A stretch of 64,000 nucleotides of DNA from Aedes albopictus (Eukaryota; Arthropoda; Insecta; Diptera; Culicidae), in assembly GCF_035046485.1 (NCBI RefSeq), contig NC_085138.1, positions 276,253,694 to 276,317,693 on the forward strand, given 5' to 3'. Shown here piece by piece: positions 1 to 10,072 of the stretch. Below the pieces are notes generated by a model. The model ran no database searches. It saw only the letters and a list, made by a program, of their open reading frames with translations, and was not told where the DNA came from. Position 1 is the stretch's first letter. The number at the start of each line of letters is the position of its first letter. The translations under genes were made by a program, and so were the position numbers.

Positions 1-1794
1 ATCCATTGCATTTAAAGAGTAATTGACAAATTCCAGCAGATTTGTAGCCGTTGAGCGACCTTTAAAGAAACCATGTTGGGCAATAGTTATTCTATTTTTG
101 ATCTGAGAGAAAATATTTTTGTTAATGATGCATTCGAAAAGTTTTGGAATGCATGAAATGATTGCAATTCCACGATAATTTCGAACATCGGATTTTTTAC
201 CAGACTTATAGATTGGTAACAAAAAAGATTTTTTCCACTCCAGCGGAAATTTTCCAGCTTCCAGCGACATGTTGAATAACCAAAATAATGGAGTTGTAAG
301 TTCTATTGCTAATGGTTTTAAGAATGATAGTGGAATTCCATCTGGACCTGATCCTTTTGTGGTGTCTAGATCATTTAATTTATCTAAAATATCTTTAACG
401 TTAATGTGACTAACACCCACATCATTTGGAAAATCAGGGAAATATGAAAAATATTCAAAGTCACGATCGTTGTCAGTATGATTTGTGTAGGTTTCTTGAA
501 AGAATGATGCGAATAGAGTGCAAATATCCTCTGAATTATCTCCATCTTTCTCGTCTAATGTCATTTTGAATGGAAAGCTTATTGACTTAAGTTTAGACTT
601 TACATAATTGAAAAAGTTTTTTGGACAGGATTTGATTTCACTTTCGGTTTTTTCGTTATAATCTGAAACAGCGGAAGAAATTGCTGTATTTAGTTGATTG
701 CAGATATTCAAATACTTCGCCAAATTATCTTGATTTTCGCATTTTCTGTAGGTTTTATGAGCCTTTTGCTTTCGATTCTTTAAATTTAGAATTTGTTTGG
801 TAAACCAAACAGGATTTTTGGAGTTGTAATTGCGTCGCTTTTTCATGAGTGGAACTTCTTCTTTAATAATATCTGATAAAATTTTATAAAAGACATCCAC
901 AGCGCAATCAATATTTGTCTGACTCCTCAAAACGGATTGCCAGTTAACCCTATTTAACTTAGCCTTAATGTTGTCAAAGTTTTCTTTATTAAAATCCAAT
1001 ACATTTTCGAATTCACAGTCAAAGGGGTTACAATTATTATGTACAAATACAGAGTACTCAATTGCCGTATGAAATATTTCATTTTTCCATAAAGGATCAA
1101 GAGATTCAGTCACACAGAAATCTTCATGTATATTTGTAAGTAAAAAATCTAAGAAACAGTTTTGTCCATTTTTTACGTGATTTATTTGATTAAGTCCCAA
1201 GTTGGCAATTTTCTCAATAAATTGTAATGTGTCATTATCACCAACGACTGGCAGAAGAATACTCTCATTTTCTGCATCAGGAATAAACTCTGCACCGCGC
1301 TGATTGAAGTCTTCGTATACATGTACTTTATATTCAGGAGGAAGCTGAGATTCAATTTTATCAGCTACTTCAAAGAACTTGTCATATGTTGATATACATG
1401 CTAGATCAGGTGGAAAATACACTGAAGCGAAAATGTGAGTTTCCCCATTAGTATGAGCTTTAACCCACACATGTTCGAACTCCTTAAATTTAGGCAAAAT
1501 TACTTGTTCTGAATTATATTTGGTAGAAATTGCGACTACTACTCCTCCGCCAGATTGTCTTTTGGTTAAGACTAAATCACGGTCACATCTGAACACGTTT
1601 AAGTTGCTACCAAAAGCTTCTTCATTTTTAATACCATCGTTACCAAGTGAAGTAACCAACCGGAAATCTGCTTTCTTCCACCACCAAAACTTGACCAAAA
1701 AACAGTCACAGCTGCAGTGCACTGCACTTTTAAACCTCTCATGTTTGCGTCGAAGCTCTATTTCCACTAAATATAAATCCTCACCCTGAAGCAT
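1..1794 (-). CDS. LINE ORF2 fragment: AP endonuclease plus reverse transcriptase, Jockey-like, open to left edge
   Basis: The minus-strand frame whose codons end at position 1 has no stop from the ATG at 1794-1792 to the edge, 598 codons; the upstream in-frame stop is at 1828-1830. Visible motifs are QSGGGVVVAI (residues 80-89) and EDFN (161-164, the place of the usual GDFN) of the endonuclease, FLDFLLTN (214-221), then KGSGPDGIP (from 480), NYRGIAII (about 539) and QHGFFKGRST (from 573) of the reverse transcriptase. The catalytic YADD box would lie beyond the left edge. Such proteins nick target DNA and copy the element RNA in place. The first 50 or so residues are Cys/Trp-rich and do not look like an endonuclease start, and the usual ETW strand is not recognisable. 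The copy may therefore be 5'-truncated with an accidental start. Clade assignment is from memory of the family. Confidence 0.85.
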   Translation of the reverse strand, partial: MLQGEDLYLVEIELRRKHERFKSAVHCSCDCFLVKFWWWKKADFRLVTSLGNDGIKNEEAFGSNLNVFRCDRDLVLTKRQSGGGVVVAISTKYNSEQVILPKFKEFEHVWVKAHTNGETHIFASVYFPPDLACISTYDKFFEVADKIESQLPPEYKVHVYEDFNQRGAEFIPDAENESILLPVVGDNDTLQFIEKIANLGLNQINHVKNGQNCFLDFLLTNIHEDFCVTESLDPLWKNEIFHTAIEYSVFVHNNCNPFDCEFENVLDFNKENFDNIKAKLNRVNWQSVLRSQTNIDCAVDVFYKILSDIIKEEVPLMKKRRNYNSKNPVWFTKQILNLKNRKQKAHKTYRKCENQDNLAKYLNICNQLNTAISSAVSDYNEKTESEIKSCPKNFFNYVKSKLKSISFPFKMTLDEKDGDNSEDICTLFASFFQETYTNHTDNDRDFEYFSYFPDFPNDVGVSHINVKDILDKLNDLDTTKGSGPDGIPLSFLKPLAIELTTPLFWLFNMSLEAGKFPLEWKKSFLLPIYKSGKKSDVRNYRGIAIISCIPKLFECIINKNIFSQIKNRITIAQHGFFKGRSTATNLLEFVNYSLNAMD

Positions 1795-1830
1795 CGACGC
1801 AATTATAACGATGAATATTTTCAACAATTA

Positions 1831-3402
1831 ACTTTTCCTTACAATTTCCACTTGCTAATGAAGCACAACTCTTTACCTAACAACGCAAAAAATAAAAGCA
1901 AAACAACTTCAGGAATCAACACAGCAGACAAAGAGGACCACCACTTGTCTGGGCGAGTTTAGGAAAGCATACGTAGGTATTTAAATGAAATGTACATGGT
2001 AATGCCGGGGCATAAATAGCAAAAATTATCCAAGTGGGAATGGAAGTACGCACTATTGAAAGCCCAACACAGACCGGCTGCCTCGATGTTTTTGATGCTC
2101 CAAGTACAAGTGCTCCTCACTTCGCGCATATTTACGCTGTTCAATGGCTCATACATGCATCAATGTTAAAGAATGTAACTTTCTTTCTACAAATGTTCAC
2201 ACATAAGTACCCGCGCAAATGAAATCAAAATGGAAATGTACTCGGTGCTAGACTTGGTGCCAACCATTAAAATCACCTGTACTAATCGACCCGGCGTGTC
2301 GCCGTTATCTCGGTTCACCATCATCTCTAAACAAACACGTAGAATCATAAAATTAATCAAGGTGCTGGCTGGAGCGGGGAAAAAAGCGAACCACCTCAAC
2401 GAGATAGTGTTGCCCGTAATCATCTTCTAGCACCGCGAGTAGCAGTGCCCCAGCATCAGCTTTATTGGTGGGTAGAGAGAGAGGAAGAAAGCTCGCTTGG
2501 CTTGGAACCAATATTAAATATAACGGAGTCTGCATACTTCCACTTCAATGTGGTTCGGCAGCTGCAATGTCGACCAATTTTTGTGGGATTCAAATGAGGC
2601 CTGAACCAATTACACAAAAGTGAGATTTTCTGGCTCTCGGTACAACTGCTTGGATGTACAGCTAATTGACATTACGAAAGAAAGCCCGGAGCAATTTCCT
2701 GCCTGTAAAACAAACAAAAATTTAGCGAGCAAAAATCACAGCTGGAAGATTGATTTTGCTCATATGATTCACTTTTAAAATATCTTCAGAACTGTTGTAT
2801 ATTATATTAATGAGATTAGAGTGTTCTTAAAACCAAAGCGAACAGAGCTAGGCAACACAATCCCACCACTAACCATTTTAACCATCTTGTTAAAGTTTTA
2901 TTACTCCACTCAATTAATTAGTCAACCATGTGTGCCGAAAACGGCGTGGCCTTTGGCCAACCGCGCGCAGTCATGCGAAACAAAGTGTGACACTAGGTGA
3001 AGGATGGCAGAAAAAGAGCTACAAATCGATCGGGCGGCTTAAGATGAAGGTTAGCACCAAACAATGACCGTGCGTCGTCAATCTGCGGTGGTAAACTTTG
3101 ACAATACGTTTGGCAACGGTTCGGAGCGGTACGGATAAAATAGATTATTTTGGCGTTGAGTTTGGCGGTCGTTATTTCCGCCTGATGTGTTCAACAATCA
3201 AGGTTAAAGTGGCAATAACTGACTTTTTGTACTGTGTTTACACTGAAGTGAATCTGGATCTAAAAAAAGATGCTTGCATAACTAGTGAAAAAGGCCTTAG
3301 TGGTTTTGGAAAACAAACATACATACTTCGGTTGTTATTGGGTCCATCTTGATCCACTCACAAACATTATCAACTATGAGGAAGAGCCCACTTCACGCTA
3401 TC
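1831..3402. other. Unassigned sequence
   Basis: This is AT-rich non-coding sequence with only short ORFs (under 90 codons) that show no motif. It contains a GC-richer patch around 2925-3120. I recognise no repeat ends here. Confidence 0.4.
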
Positions 3403-3841
3403 GTTTAGGTCAGTGGTCACCAAACTGCGGCCCGCGGGCCGCATGCGGCCCTCGAGAAGGTTTAGTGCGGCCCGCAATCTGATTTTGGAATATATTAGAA
3501 AGATTTCAAATACTAAAAGCTTCACTTTTATCAAATCCCTTCTAAGAAATAAAGAATTATTATTCCCAAGAAAAAGATACAAACAAACAAATATCAGTAT
3601 AGTTAAAAATCATTTTCATCTGCAAAATAATTATGCCCAAAAATATAAAAAAAGCCATTTACATATTTTGACTCTAAAACATTATGCTGTAGGATATAAA
3701 GCATGACTTGTATGTCGAAGTTAAATCCTCTATTAAAATTTGATCAAAATAAGTTTTCAAATTCCTTGCGGCCCGCAACCTTCTTGTAAAATTGAATTGT
3801 GGCCCGCGTATACAGTACGCCTGAGGACCACTGGTTTAGGT
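3403..3841. mobile_element. Non-autonomous hAT-like MITE with 8 bp TSD
   Basis: The element body is 3411-3833 (423 bp). It starts CAGTGGTCACC and ends GAGGACCACTG, so the termini are inverted CAGTGGTC. Both ends carry a GCGGCCCGC-type GC-rich subterminal block. The flanks are perfect 8 bp duplications, GTTTAGGT at 3403-3410 and 3834-3841. An 8 bp TSD with a CAG-type terminus is the hAT signature. The interior is AT-rich with no transposase, so it would need a transposase supplied in trans. The perfect TSD suggests a fairly recent insertion. Confidence 0.88.
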
Positions 3842-4076
3842 ATATGCTGCCGTTCATCTGCAAAGTGACGTGAACGACAATGACAATTTTGGTATATTTT
3901 TTGTTATTAGTCACCAAACTCTTGATCGTACGCTAGGTTTTCTTCCATAGATGCTAGATTACCACTAGATCTTGCAGCAGACATACCACAGTGTTATTAT
4001 TTCACCAGATATATACCGAAAGACGTCGAAATTTATAATGGCGCTTACGGCACTTCGTAAAATTACGACAGTATAG
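3842..4076. other. Unassigned sequence between hAT MITE and SINE
   Basis: About 235 bp of AT-rich sequence in which I see no gene or repeat boundary. Confidence 0.3.
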
Positions 4077-4086
4077 GTGTGAGTGG

Positions 4087-4314
4087 GTCTCCAGTTAGCC
4101 TTGTGGATAAGGCTTTGGATCGCCAATCCGGAGAACTTTTCTCGACTTTCCTGGGCATAGCGTATCATTGTGCTTGCCTCACAATGCAATGCAATGGCAG
4201 GCATAGAAAGCCCTTCAATCAATCACTGTGGAAGTGCTAAAAAACACTAAGTTGAAGAGAGGCAGGCCAAGTCCCTGTTGAAACTTTAGGTCAATATAGA
4301 GAAGAAGAAGAAGA
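4087..4314 (+). mobile_element. tRNA-derived SINE, Feilai-like, GAA tail
   Basis: The head GGTCTCCAGTTAGCC... resembles a tRNA promoter. A tRNA-unrelated body follows, and the element ends in GAA triplets at 4301-4312. Near-identical 12 bp flanks (GTGTGAGTGGGT at 4077-4088, GTGTGAATGGGT at 4315-4326) look like the TSD. SINEs of this type are transcribed by RNA polymerase III and moved by LINE machinery. A reverse-strand relative with the same head and body lies at 33866-34134. Confidence 0.82.
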
Positions 4315-4395
4315 GTGTGAATGGGTGGATCGAGATGTGCCCACTTTGACCGAAGCAAAAAGCACTTATGATTTTTTTACATATTATGTTAGAAA

Positions 4396-6251
4396 TCACA
4401 AATCGCCCACGTTCTCTCCGGCATTATCGACGTCAGAACCTATCGTGGCGCCAACATCGACTCTGACCACTAACTGTGCCCAAAACTCTCCGTCATCAAC
4501 AATGTACGGTATCGGCGACCGCCACGGTACAACCTAGAGCGGCTGAAATAATTGAAATAATCGACGAAGAGTGCAGAACGGTTTTCGAGGAGAAGAACGC
4601 AGCGAGGGCGGTAATGCTGCAGCAAGGGACTCGACAGAACGTGGAACGTTACAAACAGAAGCGGAAACAGCAGACCCGCATCTTTCGGGAGAAAAAGCGC
4701 CGCCTGGAAGAAGCGGAGTGCGAAGAAATGGAACTGCTGTGCCGTTCCCAAGAAACACGGAAGTTTCATCAGAAGCTCAACGCATCCGCAACAGCTTCGT
4801 GCCGCGAGCCGAAATATGCAGGGATAAAGATGGAAGCCTCTTGACGGACGGACGTTAGATGATCGAAAGGTGGAAACAGCACCTGAATGGCGTGGAGAAC
4901 GTAGGCACGGGAGCCCACGGCAACGGAAGAAACGACGACGCCAGTGCAGCGGAGGACGGAAATGAACCAACTTCTATGCTGAGGGAAGTTAAGTGTGCCA
5001 TTCACCAGCTCAAAACCAACAAAGCAGCTGGTAAGGACGGTTTCGCAGCTGAACTCATCAAGATGGGCCCAGAAATCTGGCCACCTGTCTGCATTGGCGG
5101 ATAGTCAGGATCTGGGAAACCGAACAGCTACCAGAGGAGTGGAAGGAAGGGGTAATATGTCTCATTCGCAAGAAAGGCGACCATTTGGAATGTGAGAACT
5201 TCTGGGTGATCACTATTTTGAATGCTGCCTACAAAGAACTATCTCAGTTCATCTTCCGTCGTCTGTCACTTAAAACGAATGAGTTCGTGGGAAGTTATCA
5301 AGCCAGCGTCATCGACGGCCGATCGACAACGGACCAGATCTTCACCGTACGGCAAATCCTCCAAAAATGCCGTGGATACCAGATCCCAACGCGTCACCTG
5401 TTCATCGACTTCAAAACGGCATACGACAGTATCTACCGCGCGGAACTATGGAGAATCATGGACGAAAACGGCTTTCCTGGGAAGTTGACTAGACTGATCA
5501 AAGCAACGATGGACGGTGTGCAAAACTGCGTAAGGGTTTCGGGTGAACTATCCAGTTCATTCGTCGGGGACTGCGACCAGGTGACGGACTCTCATGCCCA
5601 CTCTTCAACATCGCTCTGGAAGGTGTGATGCGATGAGCTGGGCTCAACAGCCGGGGAACGATTTTCTCAAAATCCGGTCAATTTGTGTGCTTTGCGGACG
5701 ACATGGACATTATTGCAAGAACATTTGTAACGGTGGCAGAGCTGTACACCCGCCTGAAACGCGAAGCAGCAAAGGTCGGACTGGTGACGAATGCCTCAAA
5801 AACAAAGTACATGCTGGTAGGCGGAACCGAACACGAACGGATCCGTCTGGGTAGTCATGTTACAACAGATGGGGATACTTTCGAGGTGGTGGAGGTATTC
5901 GTCTACCTCGGTGAACCTAGCTGTGAAATTCGGAGGCGCATCATCAGCGGAAGTCGGGCCTACTAGGGGATCCAGAAGAAACTGCGGTCGAAAAAGATTC
6001 ACCCAAGCACCAAATGCACCATGTACAAAACGCTAATAAGACCGGTGGTCCTCTACCGACACGAGACATGGACCATGCTCGAGGAGGACCTGCAAGCAAG
6101 CACTCGGAGTTTTCGAGCGACGCGTGCTAAGGACGATCTTCGGCGGTGTGCAGGAGAACGGTGTGTGGCGGAGAAGGATGAACCACAAGCTCGCTGCACT
6201 TTACGGCGAACCCAGCATGCAGAAGATGGCCAAAGCTGGAAGGATACGGTG
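4396..6251 (+). pseudogene. LINE pseudogene, family I: endonuclease end and reverse transcriptase, 5' part
   Basis: Fragments of one non-LTR polyprotein run left to right in changing frames. The endonuclease tail with an SDH triad is at about 4432-4469. A basic linker follows at 4476-4850, then a thumb/palm segment with NKAAGKDG near 5019, FIDFKTAYDS near 5402, CFADDMDIIA near 5688 (the catalytic Asp pair) and a C-terminal RPVVLYRHETW segment near 6042. Frameshifts occur near 4850, 5100-5180 and 5574, and there are in-frame stops, so the copy is dead. The reading frame resumes at 8403 after later insertions. I infer an RTE-like family because no RNase H domain is seen before the C-terminus. 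Confidence 0.85.
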
Positions 6252-7712
6252 AGCAGGGCATTGGGGTGGCGCTAATTTCAAAAAATCTCTCCGATAACGT
6301 CGTGCGGGGTTACTTTTGACATGCGGGGCTACTTTGGACGCTTTTGAATATGGATTTTTTGAATTCAAAATATGGTTCAAATCTGTTTGATGTCTTTGGG
6401 ACTATTATGAAGCAATAGTTTTTCCTTCATTTGGTTGGAAATATTTTATAAACAGACCGTTGATTGCTTGTCAGGACGCGAAAAAATATCGAATAAACCA
6501 ATAAAATATACATAACGTATCAGAACATTTGCTCTGTAAGCATTGTTTCTACAGTTCATAAATTTCAAAGGGTTGATCAATTCATTCAAAATGTATCAAC
6601 GTACCATATACAATCGAATGTTTGTATCGTTATACATTATAAATTCACCCAAATAAAGGATTGATGGTCCCTTTTTGCAGGCTGTCTATATAGCAATATC
6701 ACGCTGCTCATAATACCAAAGACAGCCCAGAACCATCTAAAAACGCATATATTTAATGAAATCATGTACGATACAGTATGCTACAGTATTGGTACAATGT
6801 AGTTTTCTAAATAACCCTGAAATTTTAAATGCAGCTTTGTTATAGTTAAAAATGTCCAAAGTAGCCCCCATCCAGTTCTAAATGAGATGTGTCCGATTGG
6901 TGTATGAACAACTTTTTTGTTTATTGATGGATTTAGCTCAAATTTTGCATATATCCTACTGTATGTATGTAACATACATACTCACGATTATTGTGTGTAA
7001 AAAATGTGGAAATCCATTCACTACTCTGGGAGTTATAATGACATAAAGTTGAAAAACCGCGATAAAGTGAAGTGTATAAAGAAGCCCCGCACGACGGTAT
7101 ATGATTTCCCAAGTGGAAAGTAATCTACTAGTCGAAATAAGTGAGCTGTACCAAAATGAGCGATTTCGGTTGATATTTAGAGGTGGCGCAAAGGGTTCAA
7201 GTGAAATTTTTGCTGGAACAAACTTTCATATAACATTTCAAATTTAATTTTCAAACTTATTTTTTTCTAGACTAAATCGGTGATTCTAGAACCCAATGGG
7301 ACCAAATTAATGCTCAAAATTGCGATATCTCTACTGGTTTCTGAGATATTTGAAAAAAAAAATGTCGTTTTTCAGTATTTTTTGAGTTGGATACCAAAAT
7401 ATGACATTTTTTTCAAATATCTCGGAAACAAATGGAGATATCGCAATTTTAAGCATAAATTTGGCCCTATTGGGTTTTAGAATCACCGATTTAGTCTAGA
7501 AAAAATAAGTTTGAAAATTAAATTTGAAATGTTTTTTGAAAGTTTGTTCTAGCAAAAATTTCACTTGAACCCTTTGCGCCACCCCTAGATATCAACCGAA
7601 ATCGCTCATTTTTGTACAGCTCACTTATTTCGACTAGTAAATCACTTTCCATTTGGGAAATTATATATCGGAGAGATTTTTTTGAAATTAGCCCCACCCT
7701 AGCAGGGCATTG
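6252..7712. mobile_element. Foldback TIR element inside LINE, 12 bp flanking repeat, carrying a nested TA-element
   Basis: AGCAGGGCATTG occurs at 6252-6263 and 7701-7712 and brackets the element body, 6264-7700. The termini are inverted (GGGTGGCGCTAATTTC at the left, AGGGTGGGGCTAATTTC read from the right). Minus the nested insert at 6297-7097, the two arms pair over nearly their whole length, 7100-7355 against 7395-7655, around a short loop. The element has no coding capacity. A 12 bp TSD is longer than most cut-and-paste families make, so superfamily is unassigned. Confidence 0.8.
6297..7097. mobile_element. TA-element nested in the foldback element
   Basis: The ends are inverted CGTCGTGCGGGG (6298-6309 and 7085-7096). 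They are flanked by TA at 6295-6296 and 7098-7099. The intact right arm of the host foldback shows the uninterrupted sequence (CCGATATATAATTTCCC read on the minus strand), which supports the insertion point. The element is 801 bp and has no transposase. A TA target is typical of Tc1/mariner-type elements. The sequence 6290-6360 and 6845-6870 contains a repeated phrase about ACTTTGGAC/GTCCAAAGTAGC in inverted orientation. Confidence 0.75.
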
Positions 7713-8402
7713 TTACATTTAGCATGTTCCATAACAAAAATAATAAATAAAAATTAGGAGTTAGGTTTTTCTATTTAAAACTTGCCCTCAACGCGCCGTC
7801 GGTAAAATGCCTGGGATAGTCTCCCCCGTTCGTCCGAATCCGCTCACCTAAAAGTACGAGCAAAAAAATCACAGTCTACCGAAAAAATCGGGCGAGTTTG
7901 TTTTCCGTCCCCGATTACCGAGCCGAGATTCGCTCTCTTATATTTTGTGACTCGAACAAACCAGTCGCGTCCAACTAAACGGTCCGCGAGTTGCGTAACA
8001 GTGAAATCGTAGTCGGTATGGAAGGTGCTAGAGAACCTATGATGTCGGTCGGCGGCTAAAGGCCGCAATATCCCCATTGCGAACGTGAAGTGGGAAGATT
8101 ATGAAGAGGGTCCATGTGATCGTGCGATTGACCGCCGAGAGTGTCGCGGAAGTCAAACGGATGAAGAAAAGCTATCCCAAAGTCTCGTGAATTCTCGTGT
8201 GCTCAGTGTGGCGTGGCCAATCGTAATGCGCCAAAGAATACCCCCCACCCCTTTTGTGCAAAAGTGTGAACCAGGCGTCCAGCAACCGACGGCCTCGGGC
8301 CATCGTAAATTAGTATCTGTAGGCTAGGCAGCCCCTGGGATGAGACAAAGGTAAGTCTGCATGCCCTTTTACTAGCCCTGGCAAAACCGTTACTTATAGC
8401 AT
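7713..8402. other. Unidentified insertion in the LINE
   Basis: About 690 bp separates the foldback element from the resumed LINE frame. AGCATGTT occurs at 7721-7728 and again at 8398-8405, immediately before the LINE resumes, and could be the TSD of this insertion. The interior is GC-richer than its surroundings (7780-8330), has no long ORF and no terminal inverted repeat that I can see. It may be a separate retroelement fragment; I do not recognise it. Confidence 0.4.
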
Positions 8403-8640
8403 GTTGCAAGAATGCCGGACAAAAACCCTGCAAAGCTGGTATTTTCTACTAATATGGTTGGCACAAGAAGGCGTGGAACGCAAAGAGCACGATGGGCGGA
8501 CCAGGTAGACCGTGACCTGGCGAGCATTGGGCGAGACCGAGGATGGAGAGCGGCAGCCACAAACCGAGTATTGTGGCGTACTACTTATTATTGATTAGGT
8601 CTTGTCTAAAATGTGATGTTGAACAAATAAATGTATGTAT
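8403..8640 (+). pseudogene. LINE family I, displaced 3' end
   Basis: A continuous frame (8412-8594) begins MPDKNPAKLVFSTN, passes GTRRRGTQRARW and ends VLWRTTYY-stop. This is the expected C-terminus of the LINE that stops at 6251, where AGRIR is encoded. A short AT-rich 3' UTR follows, with an AATAAATGTATGTATTTATG-type tail. The LINE is therefore one original copy, split by about 2.15 kb of later insertions. Confidence 0.85.
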
Positions 8641-8904
8641 TTATGTTATCACAAAGTTTTTCTTTATTAAAGTTATTACACAAAAAAGGACATGTATAAT
8701 GACGTTCGCTGCATAAACAGCATTGAGGTCTATTGATGTTTTGTCAAATTTCAACCATAAATCTTATGTCAGCGTTATGAATAGGTATTCCTCTTTCTTC
8801 TAACTTTATAAGATTCAATAAACCATAGTCCAGAGCCTACTTCTCATCTGAGTATACGTAATACTTAAAGAGTATTATTAGTTTAGAACTTTTAGAATTA
8901 GAAC

Positions 8905-9000
8905 TAGAGTCTGGGACCATTAGGGTAGGAGCACCTATTTTGGGCACTTGCTGCTATAACTCAGTCAATTTCAAACCGATTGACTTGAATTATTGCACAT
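8905..9000. repeat. Half of a GGGTCTGGGACC MITE
   Basis: The sequence from about 8905 (GAGTCTGGGACCATTAGGG) to about 8995 matches the left arm of the complete element at 53815-54027, including the CACCTATTTTGGGCACTTGC stretch. The matching right arm is absent, so this is a truncated copy. Confidence 0.7.
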
Positions 9001-9418
9001 GGCTAGATACCGTGAGTATCTGATCCTGTTTGGCCTATCTCCGCAGACTATGAAGAACTTGGTGAGATAATTCCAATTAAAAATCGTCATTTTATGCCTA
9101 CATGGAATATTTATCATACCAAATACGTGCCAGAAACAAAAATGTAAATTTTTGATTCAGGAAGTGTTAATGCATTTCAGGATATCCAATTGATATCCGG
9201 ATGCATCAATGCGGGGCTTACTGTATCAGAAAACGACCTCAAGATGCACGTGGAAGTCCAGGCATACTTGAAATGGGTCGTTGGTTGTGTAGTAGAGCTA
9301 TCACCTTACATCTCCAGGACTAAAACTGTTTGCGTCTATGGGTAAAAGTTAATGTCAGAAAATAGACGTAAATATTTTTCTTCCATAAAAGCACTGCCGG
9401 TCAGTGGGCGATGGATTG
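9001..9418. other. Unassigned sequence
   Basis: This stretch separates the half-MITE from the next TIR element. No ORF or repeat end was recognised. Confidence 0.3.
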
Positions 9419-10057
9419 TTCATACCAGTGCTGAAAAACTCATTTCGTGATAGGTATCTAAATTCAATCACCTGCAGCTCATTTTAGAAGCTGAACCTGA
9501 GAATATGGTATATGAAAGACTTGTGCGGCTAGACCAGTTCTGCAAGAAAGTCACGGAAAAACCACTATTTTTCGAATATTTAAGGTAAATGATATTCACC
9601 GTGATTGATTTAAGGCAAATGATATTCACCGTGAATATCATTGCCATTTTTCGAAGGTAGTCCGTGACATTTACCTTAAATTTTTGTGGACTTCGTGGCC
9701 GAGCGGTTAGCGGCGTCAGTCGTTTAGGTGTCTCGTAAGCCTTAAAGTGTGGGTTCGATTCCCGCTCCAGTCGGGGAGAATTTTTCGTCGGACGAAAAAT
9801 TCTCCACTGGGCCACTGGGTGTTATATGTGTTGTCCGTTGTCAAATGTTAGTATTGTTCAGTCTGTAGAGGCCGCAAGGTCGAAGACGGTGTAATTGTCT
9901 TTTTTTTTTAAATTGCGGGTTTTCCGTGACTTTCTTGCCAAACTGGTCTAGCCGCACAAGTTTTTCATATACCATATACTCAGGTTCAGCTTCTAAAATG
10001 AGCTGGAGGTGATTGAATTTAGATATGACGAAATGAATTTTTCAGCACTGGTTCATA
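9419..10057. mobile_element. Long-TIR MITE with nested SINE
   Basis: The body 9425-10051 starts CCAGTGCTGAAAAA and ends TTTTTCAGCACTGG. TTCATA lies on both sides (9419-9424, 10052-10057). The arms stay complementary for about 130 bp, including the AGCTCATTTTAGAAGCTGAA and GTGCGGCTAGACCAGTT segments. A tRNA-type SINE interrupts the interior at about 9688-9911. A shorter relative lies at 38992-39231. Confidence 0.78.
9688..9911 (+). mobile_element. tRNA-derived SINE nested in MITE
   Basis: The head reads like a Ser/Leu-type tRNA: CGTGGCCGAGCGGTTAGC for the A box and GGTTCGATTCCCGC for the B box (about 9753). A body with CACTGGGCCACTGGGTG follows, ending in a T/A-rich tail near 9901-9911. It is not scored as a tRNA gene because the body continues far beyond a tRNA and the same unit recurs in reverse at 17264-17488 and 27084-27308. 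Confidence 0.8.
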
Positions 10058-10072
10058 CACACACACACACAT
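10054..10072. repeat. (CA)n microsatellite
   Basis: A short run of CA dinucleotides directly beside the right end of the preceding MITE. Confidence 0.8.

Noticed and set aside
4470..4970. 166-codon minus-strand ORF
   Set aside because: It is the antisense shadow of the basic LINE linker encoded on the plus strand.
9690..9770. Possible Ser/Leu tRNA gene
   Set aside because: A- and B-box-like words are present, but the unit continues into a conserved SINE body and recurs elsewhere in the window with the same body.
10054..10072. CRISPR-like or structured repeat
   Set aside because: A plain CA microsatellite; the window contains no regularly spaced repeat-spacer pattern.
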